DNA of 64,000 nucleotides from Sinotaia quadrata (GCA_028829895.1 CM054181.1:70787259-70851258); one strand, 5' to 3'. Numbered from the stretch's first letter, positions 46,281-61,367 are shown. The notes: generated by a model not told the origin, from the sequence alone. Program-made: numbers and translations.

Positions 46281-48159
46281 TGATACAGGACACTTCACAT
46301 TTTTGTATATACAGTTGAGGAGTAAAGATTCAAACATTTGCATGACCTTGAAATATTTGCTCTTTAGACTGCTTATTCAAACACTGAAATCAGGTTTTAT
46401 TGTGCGAGAGTCACGGAGCAGTAGCATTTTAATAAACGCGATATGAACTCCTCAGTAACGAGACAAGTTTATTTTTTTATGGGTTGTGCTTCAGCACCTG
46501 TATATAATAGAAAAACCTTCGTTATGACTTTTCGATATTCCCTTGGCTACATGGCCCAGGCGCAAGCACAGCAAAATATACACAAGAGATGGCCCTCTAT
46601 TTATGTAGCAAATATGAATGCACACATTCATTATTTAAAAAAACAAAAGCAAAAATCCAAACATCAATGCCGGTGTTAAATATTTTCAATGTCGAACTGC
46701 TGATGGTAAAAGTATAAATTACATTTTAAAATGAAAACTCATTGAGAGTAGAAATTTATTTTTGAACAGAGGGATTTTGCAAACTGCAGTCCAACTGATT
46801 GTCCTTGGGACAAGGCAGGAACACAAGCACACATTGAGATTTTGCTAAGTTGTTAGCCGTCATTTGTTGTTATTGAGTTCTGTTTATCGAGCTCATATTA
46901 CATTTAGAAGTGTAACTATTAGGACTAGAACTATTACACTTCTTCCTTTTTTCTAAACTATTTTTTTTTTAACCTCACCCATTGTTTTAGTTCAGCAGTA
47001 TATTGAGGGAAATGTATCATCTAGGAATTAGAAAAGAATGTATCATATGGAGACAATTCCAATGATTAATTTGTTTCAGGACTTGAAAGCAATAAATCTT
47101 GCGGAGACAACTCTAATATTGAAATGTTGCCAGTGACAACGAATGACGAAATGTGTGGAGACAACTCCAATCTGAAATTTTACCACGGCGAAAGACGAAT
47201 GGCATAAATCATAGCGGAGTAATCACGTAATAATACGCTTTACTTTTCAAATCTAATTTATGATACAGTTATAAAACGCATCACATTTTTTTTTTAAGAT
47301 AAGGAGACCTTGCAGAGTAAACCCAAAACGCTCAACTCCAAAACACTTACAAAAATACGGTAAATAAATATTCTCACGCCTTATTTAGTTATTGACAAAT
47401 CAAATAGTAGAACTATCATGTGTCATGAAAATCGACCGCCAATGTGCCTCTAAAATCTAGATGTCATCGGGTCAATCAGACGTTATTAGGACGGTCACAA
47501 GACTTATCATGCAAATCCAACGCAACCAACTTACCAAGGCAACCACACATCATCATCAAACATCAGATACGAAACATCTCCATATCGCTTCTGCACTTTT
47601 ACTTTCTCTTTGCTCTAAAATTTAAGACAGGGGTGACATATTGGAATGACATGCTAAGATAAATCTCCGGCTGATTTAACCAGGGTGATTTCGTACCAAA
47701 TCTTGTGAGAGTCTTGGAGATTCGTCAACGGCAGGGCCATGCCTGCAGTTCTTCCAAAAATAACGCCCTACTTGAATTTAATAATTGGAGCCTCATGTTA
47801 CTGACAGACTTGACGGTTCTCAAAGGATTTGCCCTTGTGAAACAGCTTTTCGTTTACAATAAGAAGACAGTCATCAAATTTCAGTCGCATTTGTTGTATA
47901 TCCGGGCGTAACGCCTCATAATTAAATACATATACAAAGTTTGTTGCGGAGTCTCTGAAAATAAAGTGTTGCATTAGTATATGTTTAACAGGACAACTCT
48001 TAAATTTCTTTTCATTATATAAGCAGCTGATTACTAATCATATTTCTCTGTATGAATTCTTTAATTACAAAATGCACCATAAAAAAAATAGGAGCCCTAT
48101 GATCAGGCAATCCAGTGACACCATCTTTGCAACATTATTAATTTAAATCAGCATTTGAG
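46281..48159. other. Mostly unique stretch, no gene called
   Basis: A ggagacaactcc-type motif recurs near 47045-47175. Frames of 68-78 residues have no recognisable features. The last CpG cluster before the CpG-poor right half lies near 47895. Confidence 0.4.
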
Positions 48160-48740
48160 CCAGGTAAAGATTGATCACCGTTTCAGCCAGCTAAAGATTG
48201 CTTATTATTTTAGCCAGTTAAAGATTAATTATTATTTCAGCTAGTTAAATATTAATTACTATTTTGGCTAAAGACTGTTTATTATTCTTCAGCCAGTTAA
48301 AGATTATTTCAGCTAGCTAAAGATTGATCTTTATTTCAGAAAGTTAAAGATTAATTATTATTACATCCAGTTACAAACAGATAATTATTTTAGCCATTTA
48401 AAGATGGATTATTATTTCAACCAGTTAAAGAATGATCATTACACTGTATTTCAATCAGTTAAAGATTGTTAATTATTTTGGCAAGTTAAAGATGGATTAT
48501 TTCAGCCAGTTAAAGACTTAATTTTCTCAGCCAGTTAAAATTTGTTCATTATTTCAGCCATGTAAAGATTGATCATTATTTTAGCCAGTTAAAGATGGTT
48601 CCTTATATCAGTTAAAGATTGTTCACTATTTCAATGAATTAAAGCTTTTATTATTTCAGTCAGTTAAAGATTGTTCATTATTTCAGTTAATTAAAGATTT
48701 TATTATTTCATTCAATTAAAAAAAATGTCATTATTTCAGC
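48160..48740. repeat. 27-30-bp degenerate repeat, about 20 units
   Basis: cagccagttaaagattgat then cattattt, highly variable, with units missing bases. Confidence 0.88.
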
Positions 48741-48814
48741 AGAGATTTTTGTACAAGGTGTGTATGTACAAGAATGTATTTTGTTTCATCTCTCTACTTG
48801 ATAAACTGGTCTCT

Positions 48815-49000
48815 ACTGTCCAGTCATAAAGGTGATCATTAGCTTATGGTAAGTTAAGTGACTGATAAAGAAAGAATGGAGTGTAGATAGAGTACAGGTG
48901 CTGACTTGACAAACTGGTCAGAATTCTGTGCATCTCTATAGTCCAGTCTGAAAGGCAATCATTAGCTTAACTGACTGGTCAGAATTCTGTGCATCTCACT
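48815..49000. repeat. ~70-bp duplication with a possible family A fragment
   Basis: aaactggtc and gtccagtc..aaaggcaatcattagc blocks occur twice. The first unit contains agcttatggtaagttaagtg and agaatgga, resembling the gttaactga region of family A. Confidence 0.5.
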
Positions 49001-49279
49001 CTATGGGTTTGGAGTGCTGTAAATGTACGTTACTTGGTATGTTCTTTGCCATATCCCAATGAGTCCATACTTCAATAGATAGCCCTCTACTCCAAACCAC
49101 CTGGATGGTTGCCTGCTCACAAGAAATCCGGACAAAAGGTCTCCTTACTCTAGTATTTCACTGGCCAACGGCCAGGTTCATGTCTCTATTTTTGTCAATA
49201 TTTCATCTCTGATACTGGCATCCTTAGTGTACCTATCATGAAAATAAAAGACAGCGTTCTTTCTCATTTCAGGATTCTG

Positions 49280-49870
49280 CCATATTTTTCTTCTACAACA
49301 CCATCCCTTTTCACCTACAATACCATTTAATTTTTCCTTTCCAACACTTTGTCACCTACATAGATTTTTTCTCACCTGCAACATCTTTTAAATTCCAACA
49401 CCAGCCTTTTTTTGACTGATAACACTGACTCATTTGTTTTTCACATCCAACACAACTTTTTCATCTTCATTACAGACCTTTTTCATGTCCCACTGGCAGT
49501 TTTCGTCTCCAAAACTAGTCTTACCTCCCACACCAGACTTTTTTCCTCCACCACTAATCTTTTCCATCAAACACCAGCCTTTTCCATCTCTAACACGACC
49601 TTTTTTATGTCCAACATGGATCCATTCACAGACAACACTACATTGTCTCTTGTAGCTTTCTGCTTTAGTTCATATAGTGTGTTGCTCATAACATCAGTAA
49701 ATAAGTACATTGTTCTTACTACTATACATTTAATATATCCCATTTATGACTTGTTACATTTGTAAATAAGTACTTTGTTCTTACTACTATACATTTAATA
49801 TCTCCCATTTAATACTCGTTACATTTGTAAATAAGTACTTTGTGTGTTGTTACTGCTACACATTTAGTAT
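49280..49870. repeat. Degenerate tttttcacc-type repeat, then a ~64-bp array
   Basis: T- and C-rich motifs (tttttcacctac, ccaacac) fill 49280-49640. Then ttgtaaataagtactttgtt and tactatacatttaatatc form about 2.5 units to 49870. Confidence 0.75.
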
Positions 49871-52800
49871 TGTGTTATTAAATGTTTATTTTGTATATCT
49901 TATAGCCTTTTCTAATATCAGGCACATAAGTCACCATTATTACTGCTATTACTAGTATTATTATTATTGCTGTCGTTGAGTTATTATTTAATAATAAACA
50001 TTCACTTCTCACCCAGGAAATCAATACACACACACACACATCCTTGGTGTTGTGTTTTATTATTATAGAGTAACAGGGAACACAGAGGCTCTAAGCTGTT
50101 CACTCTTCACCAGAGGCCCAGATGATAACTAATCAGGGCAGCAAAGACAAACTGAATTAACAACACAAAGCAAAGAACTGCACAATATAAAATCTTTTTA
50201 TACATTACTTATTTGCTTGATACACACAATCATACTTTTAAATTAAATAAAATATATATTTAAGAATAAACATATTACACTTCAGCAAAACAACAAAATT
50301 CACGGAGATATACATCATCAAATGGATTAAATATATATACATCATTCTTGCAATTTCATGTCAATATAGAGAGTAAGAAATGTCAATACAGTGAATTTCA
50401 AGCACAGAACAATCAAATAATTTATAGAAAATCGTTATTAAAATAATCCTCTGGAACCTCTGAGCATTACCTACAGCTATTAGTCACAAATAGCACAGCC
50501 TCATTAGTGCCTGGCCATTAAAATACATTTTGTGATGTACATTTGTTATTCACATAGAATACATGTGATATTTGTAATTCATGCTATTCATAGTCACTAG
50601 TAAATGGTCACTAAATTAGTATAAATCTGTGATGTGATTTCATAATTGTAATTCAACTTTGCTGTCATTTATGACTACTAAAATAGCATACCTATGTGAT
50701 TTGACAACATAATTCTACTTCACATATGCAGTTCATTCATGATGTGATGTAAATTGTAAATGTTTACGTTTGTTATTATAGTTTATTTTTACTAGAATTA
50801 TAAAAATTTGTGATGTGACATTGAATTTGTTGCCAACTTCCAGAGTATTTGCTCTTACACTATTTATTACAATGGCGATAGCCATTAATCAGGTGAAAAT
50901 TATAAACAATAAAAACAACGTATTTACTTTTGCTGGCAGTGTTTCTTGTAAGTTGTATTTAATACATCTAATTTGGTTTGTATCATTCAATATTCTAATT
51001 TGGTTTGTATCATTCAATTTTAATATATTTTTTGCCTATCAATATGCCTGCCAAGTACTAATGTCTGAAATATTTGACAGAAAAATACTAGGACCTAGTC
51101 ATCATTGAAACGCATATCAGTGATCACCCGACCTTCATTTATATCATGGTTTCAAGAAATCATATTGTATGTTACAATTTTTAACAAAATGTTTTGCTGT
51201 TTCAACTTTCAAGAATTATACTGTAGTGCAGGAAAAACACCAAACCAGACTTGAACTTTGAACTGTCAGTAAATGCTAATGGAATAATATTATCTTCAAC
51301 ATGCATGAGAAAATTAATCAAAGTAATTATTTCAAAGCTATTAGGAGACTGGCATAAAAAGCATCTTATTCTCATATAAATCAATGCTGGCCCTTCATTA
51401 ATCATAAATGAAAAAGCAAACACTGAAAGTGACTGTTAATGAGCAATAATGAATCAGGGAATACTACATAATAATAACCAGTTAATAATAATTAAGAACA
51501 TTTGTGATTTATATACTTATATTGTTAAGCATCCACTGACTTATATACTAACATTCACTGTTTGAAAAATGAGTGCTATGCTTTTGCACTAAAATCTCCA
51601 TTAGTCTTAGTACAAATAACAGACTTGAAGTACTGAAATTCAAACAGAAAAACAGTAAAAGACAACTTTTTAAAATTGTTAAGAAATACCATATAAAACT
51701 ATTACATGAAGTGATAACATGACTTACATTGCACAATATCAAATAATCAATAATGTATGCCAACTATATATTTGGTACATGCTTGATTATAGTTTATTTG
51801 CAATTTTTCCAATTTAAAATATTTCCAAACTAAACATTATATTTCATGTCAGGATAACCAACATCTGACATAATGTCAATGCTTATATTTTATACAATGT
51901 CAAGGTGATCCACACTCCTCGTCAGGATGATATACTATGAGATTAGGATGATGTCCTACATGACATCATGATGACCTATATCATTAAAGGATAAAGGTAT
52001 GAACTATAGGCATCATCATGTGTGATGACAGAATGGCCTACCTGTAACTAAAAGGCAATACAGTGATTAACAAAGTCCAACTCTGATCATAGAGTTTGAA
52101 GTCATTTTCATACTTTATTTTTTTTTAAAAAGACTTTGTCAATCACTTTATTTATCACATTATGTTGTACTTTATAATATTATGGCCTACTCTCTCACAA
52201 TAACTTTAATATTCAAGACAAGTGCAAAACTAAACCAATTAAAAACAAATAATAAAATAAAAAAGAAATTCTTGTACTGTTTATGTTTATTTCTATCTTG
52301 TATCATTTAAGTAAAATGTGTGAGATATAACATGATACTGTATCAACACTGCACATATTTATTAGAATCTTAAAAGCATTTTAATGAAGTGATGTCCCAT
52401 CAAATTTGTATACTTTATATTGGAGAAATCTATCAACAGAATGCTTTAAGTTAATTTGTCTTGCTCCCAACTCTAGCGAAAACATTTTTCAGTAATGAAT
52501 TTTGTTTCAATAGTTGAATGATCCTGATTACTTTGTCCCTATACATTACTCACAAAATAAATAAATAAAAATAAATTTGTAACAACTATTAAAAATAAAT
52601 CTTTCTAGATATTTTTGCAGGTCTGTGTGCCAAATATGTCCCAGTTGTACGCAAATTAGCACTATAATTATAATTAATCCTTTTGACCAAAATGCCCAGT
52701 GAAAAGCAATGTTTACTGTTTGCACTCAGCATGCAAAACTGATGTGAGGTCACGTCCTTAGTTTCAACACAGCAACAGAATTTCATGAGATATAATATGT

Positions 52801-52956
52801 TCTATGTCTTTTATAATAAACAGCTTTTTGGCATTTAATGGTATTTATAGTGATTATTCAAATCTTAATAAGCAATAAATTTTGTGATATCTATTGACAG
52901 TGATGGCATGAATAGCAAAGCAGCTGTACTGAATTAAGAATATAGCATAGTCAGAT
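49871..52956. other. Unique, CpG-poor, AT-rich 3-kb stretch
   Basis: No arrays apart from a short AC run at 50028-50040. An AATAAA on the minus strand (plus 50056-50061) could be a transcript end. Frames of 65-97 residues lack recognisable features. Confidence 0.4.
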
Positions 52957-53195
52957 TCTAAAGTCTGTATAACAAAAGTGTCCATCTCCTGGCAACTAAA
53001 GTCTGTATAACAAAAGTGTCCATCTCCTGGCAACTAAAGTCTGTATAACAAAAGTGTCCATCTCCTGGCAACTAAAGTCTGTATAACAAAAGTGTCCATC
53101 TCCTGGCAACTGAGTCTGTATAACAAAAGTGTCCATCTCCTGGCAACTGAAGTCTGTATAACAAAAGTGTCCTTCTCCTAGCAACTAAAGTCTGT
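52957..53195. repeat. 38-bp minisatellite, 6 units
   Basis: actaaagtctgtataacaaa then agtgtccatctcctggca, nearly identical throughout. Confidence 0.97.
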
Positions 53196-53649
53196 AAAAC
53201 AAAACAGGACACTCAGTAACTTTAATTAGAACTCTCAAAATGAGCATGAAGAGAAAAAGAAAGATTTTTTAGATGAACAGGGTGTTGAACATGAAATGTG
53301 AGGACAACTTTTCTATTCCTTACAAATAATGGGAAAGCTGCTATGTCCTGTGTGCCTATAGACAATTGCAGTGGCAAGGAGTATAACATTAGTGGTAAGG
53401 AGTATTGTGGTACGATGTACAGAATGCAATATAGTCAAAATGTAAGAATATCACAATATCATACTTTGAGGACTTGTAAAGGCAACATAAAAAATAAATA
53501 GCTGTGTGAGAAACTCTAAATGTATGAATATCACAACTTCTTACTTTGAGGACTTGACAACATAAAAAGCAAATAGGTGTGCTACTCACTGTAGGAAAAC
53601 CTCAAAATGAAAACCTCAATGCAATTGTGAAGTTACTCTAAATTAATGC

Positions 53650-53935
53650 TTGTGGAAAAAACAAGTCAGTGCAAGATGGAGATTTGATAAAGAACAAAGT
53701 GCGAGACAGAGGGCTGATAAAGAACAAGTCAATGCGAGGTGGAGGGTTGATAAAGAACAAGTCAGTGTGAGATGGAGAGTTGATAAAGAATAAGTCAGTG
53801 CGAGATGGAGAGTTGATAAAGAACAAGTCAGTGCAAGATGGAGAGTTGATAAAGAATAAGTCAGTGTGAGATGTAGAGTTGATAAAGAACAAGTCAGTGC
53901 AAGATGGAGAGTTGATAAAGAATGTGTAATAGTGA
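53650..53935. repeat. 33-bp minisatellite, about 8 units
   Basis: gataaagaacaagtcagtgc then gagatggagagtt. The 11-residue repeat on the minus strand follows from the period. Confidence 0.96.
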
Positions 53936-54469
53936 AGTGTTGGAAAAGTTAAACCTGCCAATCTGAAATTGCATCACTGTCCAATAAAACAGCTGCAAAA
54001 TGATTGCATGAACTTAATGAGCATGTTTCTAACTGAATGAAATGTAAATACTTTCTTTGGACGGACGGACAGACATCAGTGATGTAAGCTTATTTTCATA
54101 CTTACTATTGATGATAAGTTCATGGTACATGAAGATGTAACCCTTGTATGGTATTACAAAGGGTTCAGACATTTATAACGCTCTGTTTATATTGCTCTGG
54201 ATTTTGCCTTCAGTGAATATGGAGGGTTTAATGAGTGTTCCTGTAAAGTAGAGCTTTGACTGGCAAATAAACTAGGTTTAGTGGATTTCCTGAAAGAACA
54301 TAGAGTGGACTTATATTAATCACCAAGAGGTATTTTATGGCAAAACACTACTGATGACTGCCATATGCACAGAGTTGTAATTAGTGAACTTAATTAGAGG
54401 TGGCAACAAATCTCAGTGACAAAGGAGAAATAAATGCTGATTACAATGACATACTACCAGTGCATCCAA

Positions 54470-54775
54470 ATACCAGGTGGTGAGTGCAGAATACAGTGAC
54501 ATACCACTCAAATACTAGGTGACTGTGTTGAAGACAGTGACATACTACTCAAATAGCTGGTGGTTGAGTGCTGAATACAGTGACATACCACTGCACCCAA
54601 ATACTAGGTGAGTGTTGAGTGCTGAATACTGTATTCAAATCCTAGGTGACCGAGTTGAATACAGTGACATACCACTGCACCCAAATACTAGGTGAGTGTT
54701 GAGTGTTGAATACTGTATTCAAATCCTAGGTGACCTAGTTGAATACAGTGACATACCACTGCACTCCTGTACTAG
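54470..54775. repeat. ~84-bp composite minisatellite
   Basis: cagtgacataccactgca then aatactaggtgagtgttg and tattcaaatcctaggtgac. The last two units match closely. Confidence 0.9.
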
Positions 54776-54901
54776 GTTTATTTTCTGTGATGTAGAAAAT
54801 GAAATCCAAATCACAAAACCAAATGGGTTTGGTTAACACTGGAACTGTCTTTGACTTTTAACATTAATAATGATATTGAGACTCAGGTAAAAGAAAAACT
54901 G

Positions 54902-54935
54902 CCCCCCCCCCCCCACCCCCTTCCCCCCTTCCCAT
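54902..54935. repeat. Poly-C tract
   Basis: C runs broken by a single a and by tt. Confidence 0.95.
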
Positions 54936-56274
54936 TATGAGGTAAGAATAAAACTAGTATTATTCTCATGGATATCTAATTCCCTGTGTCGTTTTTATTT
55001 TATTTTCATTGAAATATTTAAAGACCACTTTTAAAAGAATCAGAAACAATATGTAATGGTAAAAGTATAACATAAAATTATCATGTATGTCCAGGAAATT
55101 GACATTTTGGGTTCATGTGAGCCAAAGATTGAAAAAGCTGGACCTCACTATTCTAGTTTCAAGAAAAGAAGGAATATATAAATAAAAATAAAATAAATTA
55201 ATAATTTAAAATAGTCAATCTCTCTAAATGAAGGAAAACAGAAATTAAAATAAAAATGTTTTGTTTTCACATGATACTAAATTTATAGAATACTTTTTTT
55301 CCTATTATCTTATCCAGGGGAAATGCCAGAAATAGCAAATAACAAGTTATGGCTGGCTGCATTATACAGTAATAGATATATATCAAAAAGAGACATCTTT
55401 TGACTACTGTATACTGGTCTAAAGGTTAAACCAGGAGTGTAAGATCACTTATGGCCTATCTATCTATTCTATATAGACAAAGCTTGCAACTATCTTATGC
55501 CAGTTTAGCACTTATACCATTAAGCGAGATAATCTGTCTAGATATTATGTTAATCAGAGTCATTGATAATGTTTAGTCATCTTTTTGGGGTCTAAAGGTC
55601 AATCTTGTACAGGTCGTGTCAGAAAGGGTCAATCTTATACAGGTCTACAGATCATGTCAGAAAGGGTCAATCTTGTACTGGTCTACGGATTATAATGGTA
55701 AGTACAGTAGATTACCTGAGGCCATCTTTCATAATTCATGTCTTTGTGAGTAAAATTAAAAAAATATCATTTCACACAGTTTTTGTATGTAAAGCCAGTG
55801 GGATGAGGTAAGTGATCTACAAGTCACACTGCTAAATTTTCTAGTAAATGACATTAGAACAAAGTGAATGAATGAACAGGAAAGAAACGATGCACTGAAC
55901 TAGACAAATATATATATAAAAGACAACTCTCTTTTCCTTCAATTAAAATAATGTGTGGTCAAATTATTTAACATTATCTGGAAATTTTTCAAACAAAGTG
56001 TCTGACTAGGTGAGTTTCTCAAAAAATAACAAAACAGAAGTACAAGAAAACTATACACCACCAGACATACAAAATAAAGCAAAACATTCCAAACACACAA
56101 ATGAGTCATATGTTTTGTCTTAAACTGCCCCTCCTCTAAATTACACTTGTGGAAAAAATACCAGGAATGGCATTAAAGAATACCAGTGACTGGGAAGAAA
56201 TAATGACAAATATCCCCCAAACTGTCAACTGTTTCATATTCTGAGATGTTCTTTTGTTTGTTGCAAGAGAAGTA
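54936..56274. other. Unique CpG-poor stretch with one small array
   Basis: A ~34-bp unit with gtcagaaagggtcaatctt is repeated three times at 55590-55690. Nothing else is supported. Confidence 0.5.
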
Positions 56275-56690
56275 AAGACAGGTTGATTACATTACTCTAT
56301 AAAGTATTGTTTTCAAGACTGGCAGAGACAGGTTGATTACATTACTCTATAAAGTATTGTTTTCAAGACTGGCAGAGACAGGTTGATTACATTACTCTAT
56401 AAAGTATTGTTTTCAAGACTGGCAGAGACAGGTTGACTACATTACTCTAAAGTACTGCTGTTTTGAGACTAGCAGTCAGGTTGACCACATTAGTCTAAAG
56501 TAATGTTTTCAAGACTGGAGGTTTGGTTACATAACTGTAAAGCACTAGTTGCTTAAGACAGGACAGTAAAATTATTCCATAAGTATTACTTGTTCAATAT
56601 AGGTAAAACAGACTGGTAACATAACATTGCTCTAAAGACCTAATTGTTCAAGGCAGGTAGAAACAGATGGCTACATTACTCTAAAGTACT
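56275..56690. repeat. 50-bp array, 3 identical units plus decayed tail
   Basis: gacaggttgattacattact starts at 56277, 56327 and 56377. The three 50-bp units look identical. From 56427 rightward the units lose bases and diverge. Confidence 0.96.
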
Positions 56691-59600
56691 TGTTTGTATC
56701 CTGCATAAAACATTAATGTCATAAGATCTATTTATGAAGTTTATGAACACTACCGCAGACTATCTAATGCAGACCTACACATCTTAAAGAAAAAAAAATA
56801 ATACTCAACATCATAAATAAATTAACTAGATGTATAAAAAATAATATAATAAGTTTCTGCTGTTATGTTTGACATCCATACAAAGCAAAATGCATGCACA
56901 TATATAATTATTAAAAAAGAAATGATAAAATTTACACAGGATATACATGTGTCATGAATAGTTCAAATATAGTTGCATTATACAAGATCAAATCAAATAT
57001 AAGCTTAACATTTTTAAACAACACACAAATGTACTTTGGACAAAAACTGTATTGCATTAGTTCATAACAAAATTCCTGTTTGTGCATGTGTGTGCAAACA
57101 AACCAGAGTGTGTGGGCAATGTAATCAGATTACCTGTTTTGTGTGCTGATTACTGACTGTTCATGTGTAACACAGCTAATGAAAGCTAGATTAACATTTC
57201 AAATATAAATAACAGTTTATACAGGCGTTGCAAATGATATCACATCTTAATAAAAAGCAACTAATGTTCAAGCGTGGCAAAAGGAGTGCTTGAGAACTTG
57301 GACATGGATAAGACAAAAGCGTAAAAACGTTTTGTGAACAGTATGTGTTCATAATTCAATGCATCAGCATCAACAGCTGTCAGACACCTCATTGATGTCT
57401 TCGATAACATCTAACCAGAGTCTAAAAGGCACTAAATGTAGGTATGTATTTGCTTTTATCAATAAATATTATCAGTGTTGAGTCGACTCAGTAATCCCAT
57501 TTATTGTAATGTATAGAGAGACATACTTGTGTTGAATGTCAATACTGTCTGAAAAATGTGCAATTTTTTTATATATTCCAGTTAGAGAAATTTGTTAAAT
57601 TAAGAAGGAAACTAGTAAGTCATCATAATAAAGGCATAACTGCTTTGTGAGTAAGGCCCAAATAATGGAATTAGTTTTGTGAGATATGACCAAATAAAGA
57701 TATTAATTTTGTGAGAAAGGACTGAATAAAGGCATTCATCTTGTGAGAAATTACCAAATAAGAGCCATTAGTTTTGCAAGAAATTACCAAATAATGATGT
57801 ATGTTAACTTTCAATCAACTCCCAACCCAATTAAATTAAATATTTAAGATTTTTTAAATCAAGAAATTTTAATAATTTAGATTAGTGGATATGAAAAATA
57901 TAGACAATGAAACGAACAATTTCTTTTCTTTTGTCATTTAAAAGTAGTTATCTGTGAACATTTTTCACCTGTATAGCATATATTTATAACTAGAGTGGTG
58001 ATGCAGTAATAACATAAGACTATAACAGTGTATAGTGTTGCAGGGATATGATGCTAATGTTTAATCCCAAATCACAGCTTAAATCTGTCAGCCAATATAA
58101 AAAGTGTTTTTCATACTCTCTCTAAATAATGTTTTGTTGAGCTGTTTGTCATGTCTGTCAGGTAGGGCATGTAATGACTAATGTACTGGCTGTCAATGGA
58201 GTGTATTGACTGTCTAGTATATCATTACTGTTAAGCTAAGCATTTTGACTCTCAAGTGCTTTTTCTCTATTGGACTAAGAACAAAGTGAAAATATTTATT
58301 GTCACAGTATTAAATAAAAATTATCACATTCAATATAAATACAAACATTTAACAATATGCAAATGAACTATTTCTGTTTGTTGTGGACTGAGGGACATGT
58401 GTATGCTTTCTTTCTGTCAAACAATACAAAAACAAAAATCACAATCATAAAAATTCTTGGAAAAATTTCATACAAACAGATTTCATAAAAAGTCTTAAAA
58501 AAAGTTCCACACAATCAGTATTTATAAAAAAGTCTTGGAAAAATATCCACACAAACAGAATTCATTGATCAAAATGTCTTGGCATATATAAGAGTGAAAT
58601 TAATTGGTCCCCTAGGGCAACAACAGGACTGAGAAGACACTAACCATATTCAATATATGTAAAAATGTGTTTCTGAAGTGAAATCATACAAATAGCAAAA
58701 CAATTCAACAAAAACACATTCAAATAACACATGAAAGACAGTTCATTTATTAGAAACACAGTGACAACAAACTCTGGGAATAGGGTGTCTACATAAACAT
58801 GATTATTCAATTAATTATTACTGAAAGAAACAAAACAAAACTATTAATTACATCTTGAAGTAGTTGCACCAATTCCAATGTCTGCTGCTTGCTTCGCATC
58901 ACACCATCTCTTGACTAGCACATCTCATCACTCAATCTCTTGACTATTACCTCATCACTCAATCATTCACCAATTCTTCAATATTAAATCTCTAAACATA
59001 TCACATCTATTACCTACTCACTGTTTCTAGACACTCACTCACCAAATCTTGATCATCTAACAAAACATCCTACAAGGCTCTCACCATCAACCAAGTGTCA
59101 GGTCTATTCCCCACTCAATGCTTTAAAACTGCTCATGATGTATATACAAGGTTTGCCATCTTTCAAGTAGGTATGCCTCCCCCCCACCTCTATTTCTTCT
59201 CTATCAGGCCTCAAGCAATGATCGACCAAGTATAAGCTAATGATGTATGAGGCATGATGTGTACGATGCTTACAATTCTCAGGGTGAAAATTTTTGTCAG
59301 GCCATTCAAAAACAGGCAAGATGCTGCCCTAGACAAACCATGAAATAGCGTGGCATCCTAGAGAGTCAAAGATGAAAGTCATGCATAATATAAAAATTTC
59401 TCAATTACAAAAACACAATAACAAATTGTGCATAAGTGCTGACATGATTTTAGTCAATGGCACAGAAATCATTAGTCACACTTTGCCTTGCCCTGAACTG
59501 AACAAGCGCAAACAGTTATTGGCACAACTCTTAACCAAGCAGGAAAACTGTCTTTTCAGCAAATATTTATAAGGACAGTATCTATTTTCAGATTGAATAA

Positions 59601-59790
59601 GCAAATAAATAAAAAATTGATCATGAAATTACATTAGCACAAAGAAATAGGAAAGAGAAAACAATGTAAGTGCACACTGCAATAATATGGGTAATTGTAC
59701 ACGAGCATTTGTAAATACACGTCTAAGAATTACATAATGCGAGCAATTTTTTAAATTGAAAACATCACTGCAGCATCCTCACGATGCCAT
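56691..59790. other. A-rich, CpG-desert stretch
   Basis: No CpG is present from 57914 to 58893. Weak ~30-bp repetition of aattttgtgagaaa at 57640-57795 and of aaaaagtcttggaaaaat at 58450-58560. A 71-residue minus frame at 59104-59319 has a protein-like look but no support. Confidence 0.45.
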
Positions 59791-59997
59791 CATTCCCAGC
59801 ATGTTATATCTTACCACACTGACAAACACATAAAATACCTGTAACATGCATAACCTGACATTCCCAGCATGTTATATCTTACCACAGTGACAAACACATA
59901 AAATACCTGTAACATGCGTAACCTGACTTTCCCAGCATGTTATATCTTACCACAGTGACAAACACATAAAATACCTGTAACATGCGTAACCTGACAT
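59791..59997. repeat. 68-bp array, 3 units
   Basis: cattcccagcatgttatatc starts at 59791 and 59859, and a ctttcccagc version at 59927. Nearly identical throughout. Confidence 0.97.
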
Positions 59998-61014
59998 TTT
60001 TGAAAATTCCACTTTAGACAATTTTTTTTTAATTTGTGCATGTACACTTTAGTGTCATTGCTTTCTAATGAAAACACCGTGACTTTAAAATGCCATGACA
60101 CTTGTGTAACATTGCAGCAGTTTTGGTATCAAAGCCAGCTCCAACAGACTCTGTGATCAGAGAACGAAACTGTGTGATTGTCTTTAGACTGTCTTTATCA
60201 CATATACATCTCACAAGTATAAAGATGATGTAATAAAGTTTATAGTCAAAACATATAAACTGAAAAAAACTGCATGCACCTAAGAAAATAGTAATCAAGT
60301 GATAATGCAATTAACATCATCACATTAATACAATGAATTAGTAAAAGTCAAATGTTGGCTACGGCTGTTACATCATGCAAGATAAGCTATGATTATTAAA
60401 AAATGTTTGTTCTAAAACTGAAATAAAAATTCTTTGAAACAAATTAATATATTTCAGGCAAGGGACAAACACAATTCAAGATGTAATAACAAGAAACATG
60501 TACAGTAAATAGCAACAAAAAAAAAATTAAATTTAAACATAATAAAAATAAAGGATTTAAACTGAAGAAACAATTATCAACTATAGCATTGTATGAATTA
60601 ACAACATGGAATATTACTTTGATGATTTCAAATTGCTTGAAGGAGGAACTTTCAAATCACACCTAACTTAAAGAGTTAATTTAGAGAGTTAATTTTATTT
60701 TTTCACTATTGTAGTTTATCTCAGTATGTCGCAATTTCAAAATGCAGCTTTTGGAAGTTTTTGTATGTAAACATTAAGACAAAAATTACAATAAAGAAAA
60801 CAAAATAATTTTAATCTTTCAACAAAAAACAAAACAAAGATAAATAAAAATGTCAATTAGAAAAAAAAAAATCAATGAAAAATTTAAGATAGATCTTTAA
60901 TAATAAAAATATTTCAATATTTCCCAATTTACACAATAGTATCTGTGTAAAACACGATGTAACTATTAAGTGTTCTGAAGCCGAAGGCAATAAATTCGTA
61001 TTCCACACAGTATT
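59998..61014. other. Unique A-rich stretch, no gene seen
   Basis: Many A runs. Nothing supported. Confidence 0.4.
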
Positions 61015-61325
61015 GATGGGCAGTTTAAACCATTGTCTGTAGCCAAGGTATACTAATGGGCAGATAAATCATGACCTGCTGCCGGGGATAATGATAGGCA
61101 GTTAAATCATGGTCTGTTGCCAAGGCATAACTAATGAGCATAACTAATGGCCAAGCTATACTGATGGGCAGTTTACATCAGGGTCTGTTGTCAAGGAGTT
61201 CTAATGGATATTTAATCATGGTGTGTAGCCAAGGTTTAGTGATAAGCAGTTAAATCATGGTCTACTGCCAAGGTGTACTTATGGGTATTTAATCATGGTC
61301 TGCAGCCAAGGTGTATTGATGGGAG
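61015..61325. repeat. ~41-bp minisatellite, about 7 units
   Basis: atcatggtctgttgccaagg then tatactaatgggcagttaa, with drift and partial units. Confidence 0.92.
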
Positions 61326-61367
61326 AACAGAACATATACTGAGACTTAGGAGCTGAAGAAGGGACCA

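Noticed and set aside
59104..59319. 71-residue minus-strand frame downstream of the gene
   Set aside because: Composition is somewhat protein-like, but there is no splice context or recognised motif. It may be chance within a 3' UTR or intergenic DNA.
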